From contig JASHVY010000574.1 of assembly GCA_030044345.1 (NCBI GenBank), positions 1 to 7,762 of the forward strand: 7,762 bases of DNA. Direction: 5' to 3'. A model generated the notes under the pieces. It made no database searches and was not told where the DNA came from. It saw only the letters and a program-made list of their open reading frames with translations. Each line of letters opens with the position of its first letter. Positions within the stretch are counted from its first letter, which is position 1. Origin of the DNA: Acetobacteraceae bacterium (lineage in GTDB: Bacteria > Pseudomonadota > Alphaproteobacteria > Acetobacterales > Acetobacteraceae). Of the stretch, positions 6,633-7,762 are shown piece by piece. The position numbers and the translations under genes were made by a program.

Positions 6633-7349
6633 TCAGACCGCAGCTTCGCCGCTCGGCGCGGCGAGAAGCGCGAGCCCGGCGATCGCCGCGGTCTCCGCGC
6701 GCAGGATGCGCGGGCCGAGAGAGACGGCGCGAACAAACGGGCTCCGCGCGAGGAGGTCAAGCTCCCGGTCCGTGAAGCCGCCCTCGGGGCCGACCAGCAG
6801 GCCGGCTTGCCTGCCGCATGGGCGCAGCAACGGTGCCGCCCGCCGCTCGATCGCCGCGAAGAGCGGACGATCGGCCGGCCATGCGGCGAGCAGATCAGCA
6901 AGCGCCGCGGGCGGAGCGATCTCGGGGCGGGTCATCCGTTCGGACTGCTCCGCCGCCTCGGTCGCGATGGCCGCGAGCCGCATGGGATTCGGAAGCACCC
7001 CCACCGAACGGTCGGCGCGGAAGGGCAGCAACCGCTCGGCGCCGAGCTCGGTCGCCTTCTGAACCAGGAATTCAGCGGCCGCCCGCTTGATGAGCGCGAA
7101 CGCGAGCCAGGGGCCGGGCTCGGCGCTTTGCGGGCGGAGTTGGCGTCCGACGGCGAGCCGGCCGCCCCTGGCCGAAACCGCATCAATTCGCGCCAAAAAC
7201 TCGCCGTCGCTTCCGTTGAACAGCACCACCTCGTCCCCCGTGCGCCGGCGCATCACGGCACCCAGATAATGCGCCTGGGCCGAATCGAGCAGGGGGGCCT
7301 CGCCGGGCGCGAGGGGAACACTGACGAAAAGCCGGATTGACCCGCGCAT
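6633..7349 (-). CDS. rsmE: 16S rRNA (uracil1498-N3)-methyltransferase RsmE
   Basis: A 238-residue SPOUT-class methyltransferase that uses S-adenosylmethionine to methylate N3 of U1498 in 16S rRNA of the small subunit (EC 2.1.1.193). An N-terminal PUA-like RNA-binding part (about 1-70, with RLFV near the start and AHYLGAVMR at 26-34) precedes the knotted catalytic domain. The latter shows KATELGAERLLPF (98-110), EAAEQSERM (131-139), LVGPEGGFTDREL (185-197) and SLGPRILRAETAAIAG (210-225), the SAM-binding trefoil-knot loop. Length is as expected. ATG 7349 gives the family-typical MxxxxRLFV beginning; an in-frame ATG at 7382 would add 11 residues and overlap divergent ubiA. No Shine-Dalgarno precedes 7349, the upstream minus-strand bases being mostly pyrimidines. 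It is the likely first gene of an rsmE-gshA transcript. Confidence 0.95.
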   Translation of the reverse strand: MRGSIRLFVSVPLAPGEAPLLDSAQAHYLGAVMRRRTGDEVVLFNGSDGEFLARIDAVSARGGRLAVGRQLRPQSAEPGPWLAFALIKRAAAEFLVQKATELGAERLLPFRADRSVGVLPNPMRLAAIATEAAEQSERMTRPEIAPPAALADLLAAWPADRPLFAAIERRAAPLLRPCGRQAGLLVGPEGGFTDRELDLLARSPFVRAVSLGPRILRAETAAIAGLALLAAPSGEAAV

Positions 7350-7370
7350 GGCGGGAGAGAGATTAGCCCG
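7350..7370. promoter_or_regulatory. 21-base divergent gap between rsmE and ubiA
   Basis: Only 21 bases separate the two divergent start codons. The purine run GGGAGAGAGA at 7353-7362 is the probable ribosome site for ubiA; its complement is pyrimidine-only, leaving rsmE without one. Neither gene has room for a promoter here, so each promoter must lie inside the other's coding sequence. Confidence 0.5.
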
Positions 7371-7762
7371 ATGAGCGAGCATACCGATATCGCCGCCGGC
7401 GGCTGGGTGGCGCGGCTGCCCCCGGCCTGGCGGCCCTATGTGCTGCTGGCGCGGCTCGACCGTCCGATCGGCGCCTGGCTCCTCTTCCTGCCCGGCCTCG
7501 CCGGCATCCTGCTCGCCCGCGCGCCGGCGGAACGGTCCCTCGTCCTCGTCCTTCTCTTCGCGGCCGGCTCGGTGGTGATGCGCGCCGCCGGCTGCGTCGT
7601 GAACGATATGTGGGACCGCGATCTCGACCGGCGCGTCACCCGCACGGCCGGCCGGCCGCTTGCCTCGGGCGCGCTCTCGCTCCGCGAAGCGGCATTCTTC
7701 CTCGTCCTGCTTCTCGCCATCGGGCTCGCCATCCTGCTGGCGCTCGATCCGCTCGCCGAGAT
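7371..7762 (+). CDS. ubiA: 4-hydroxybenzoate polyprenyltransferase UbiA (5' part, runs off the edge)
   Basis: The first 130 residues of an inner-membrane prenyltransferase that attaches a polyprenyl chain to 4-hydroxybenzoate in ubiquinone synthesis (EC 2.5.1.39). The N-terminus holds LARLDRPIGAWLLFLPG (26-42), the typical first-helix signature, then a second hydrophobic span (about 57-77). The first aspartate-rich motif NDMWDRDLD (78-86) binds the Mg-diphosphate, and RTAGRPLASG (91-100) follows as in UbiA proteins. A third hydrophobic helix (about 107-125) is cut by the window end; the second Asp-rich motif and about 55% of the protein lie beyond. ATG 7371 fits with the purine tract upstream. 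A related UbiA-family member with another aromatic acceptor is possible, but sequence and context favour ubiquinone synthesis. Confidence 0.93.
   Translation, partial: MSEHTDIAAGGWVARLPPAWRPYVLLARLDRPIGAWLLFLPGLAGILLARAPAERSLVLVLLFAAGSVVMRAAGCVVNDMWDRDLDRRVTRTAGRPLASGALSLREAAFFLVLLLAIGLAILLALDPLAE

Noticed and set aside
6345..7340. Plus-strand 331-codon open frame opposite gshA and rsmE
   Set aside because: It spans two real genes and the repeat array, is Arg-rich and low in complexity, and resembles no protein family.

Overview
The window looks like chromosome of an alphaproteobacterium, probably a member of the Hyphomicrobiales (Rhizobiales). The evidence is the high-GC right half, the plant-type glutamate-cysteine ligase, and a gshA / rsmE / ubiA neighbourhood that I recall from that order. 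The genus cannot be fixed from the sequence alone.

Left part (about 1-5136): four genes, all on the + strand. Two AraC-type regulators of different subfamilies lie in tandem. They are followed by a Tat-exported alpha/beta hydrolase of the cofactor-free chloroperoxidase/esterase type, then an AMP-forming acyl-CoA synthetase. Gaps between the genes are 54, 167 and 97 bases. The 167-base gap before the hydrolase opens with a dense cluster of palindromes and GTGAG/CTCAC repeats, the best candidate for the operator of one or both regulators. The working model is inference: an inducible cassette in which an exported hydrolase releases an acid outside the cytoplasm and the ligase activates that acid with CoA inside. 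The substrate cannot be read from the sequence. This part has lower GC than the right part, most clearly in the second regulator, which fits accessory or transferred DNA.

Right part (about 5194-7762): a high-GC housekeeping block. gshA (glutathione synthesis) and rsmE (16S rRNA U1498 methylation) are on the - strand, with rsmE upstream of gshA. ubiA (ubiquinone synthesis) diverges from rsmE across only 21 bases and runs off the right edge. The gshA-rsmE gap carries a clean four-copy 13-bp tandem repeat ending at the gshA ribosome binding site.

No RNA gene, insertion sequence, CRISPR array or attachment site was recognised. Nothing here proves a new kind of system. The points most worth a second look are the palindrome cluster, the 13-bp repeat array, a ligase hinge motif lacking its usual glycine, and the signal-peptide-bearing chloroperoxidase-like enzyme beside a CoA ligase.
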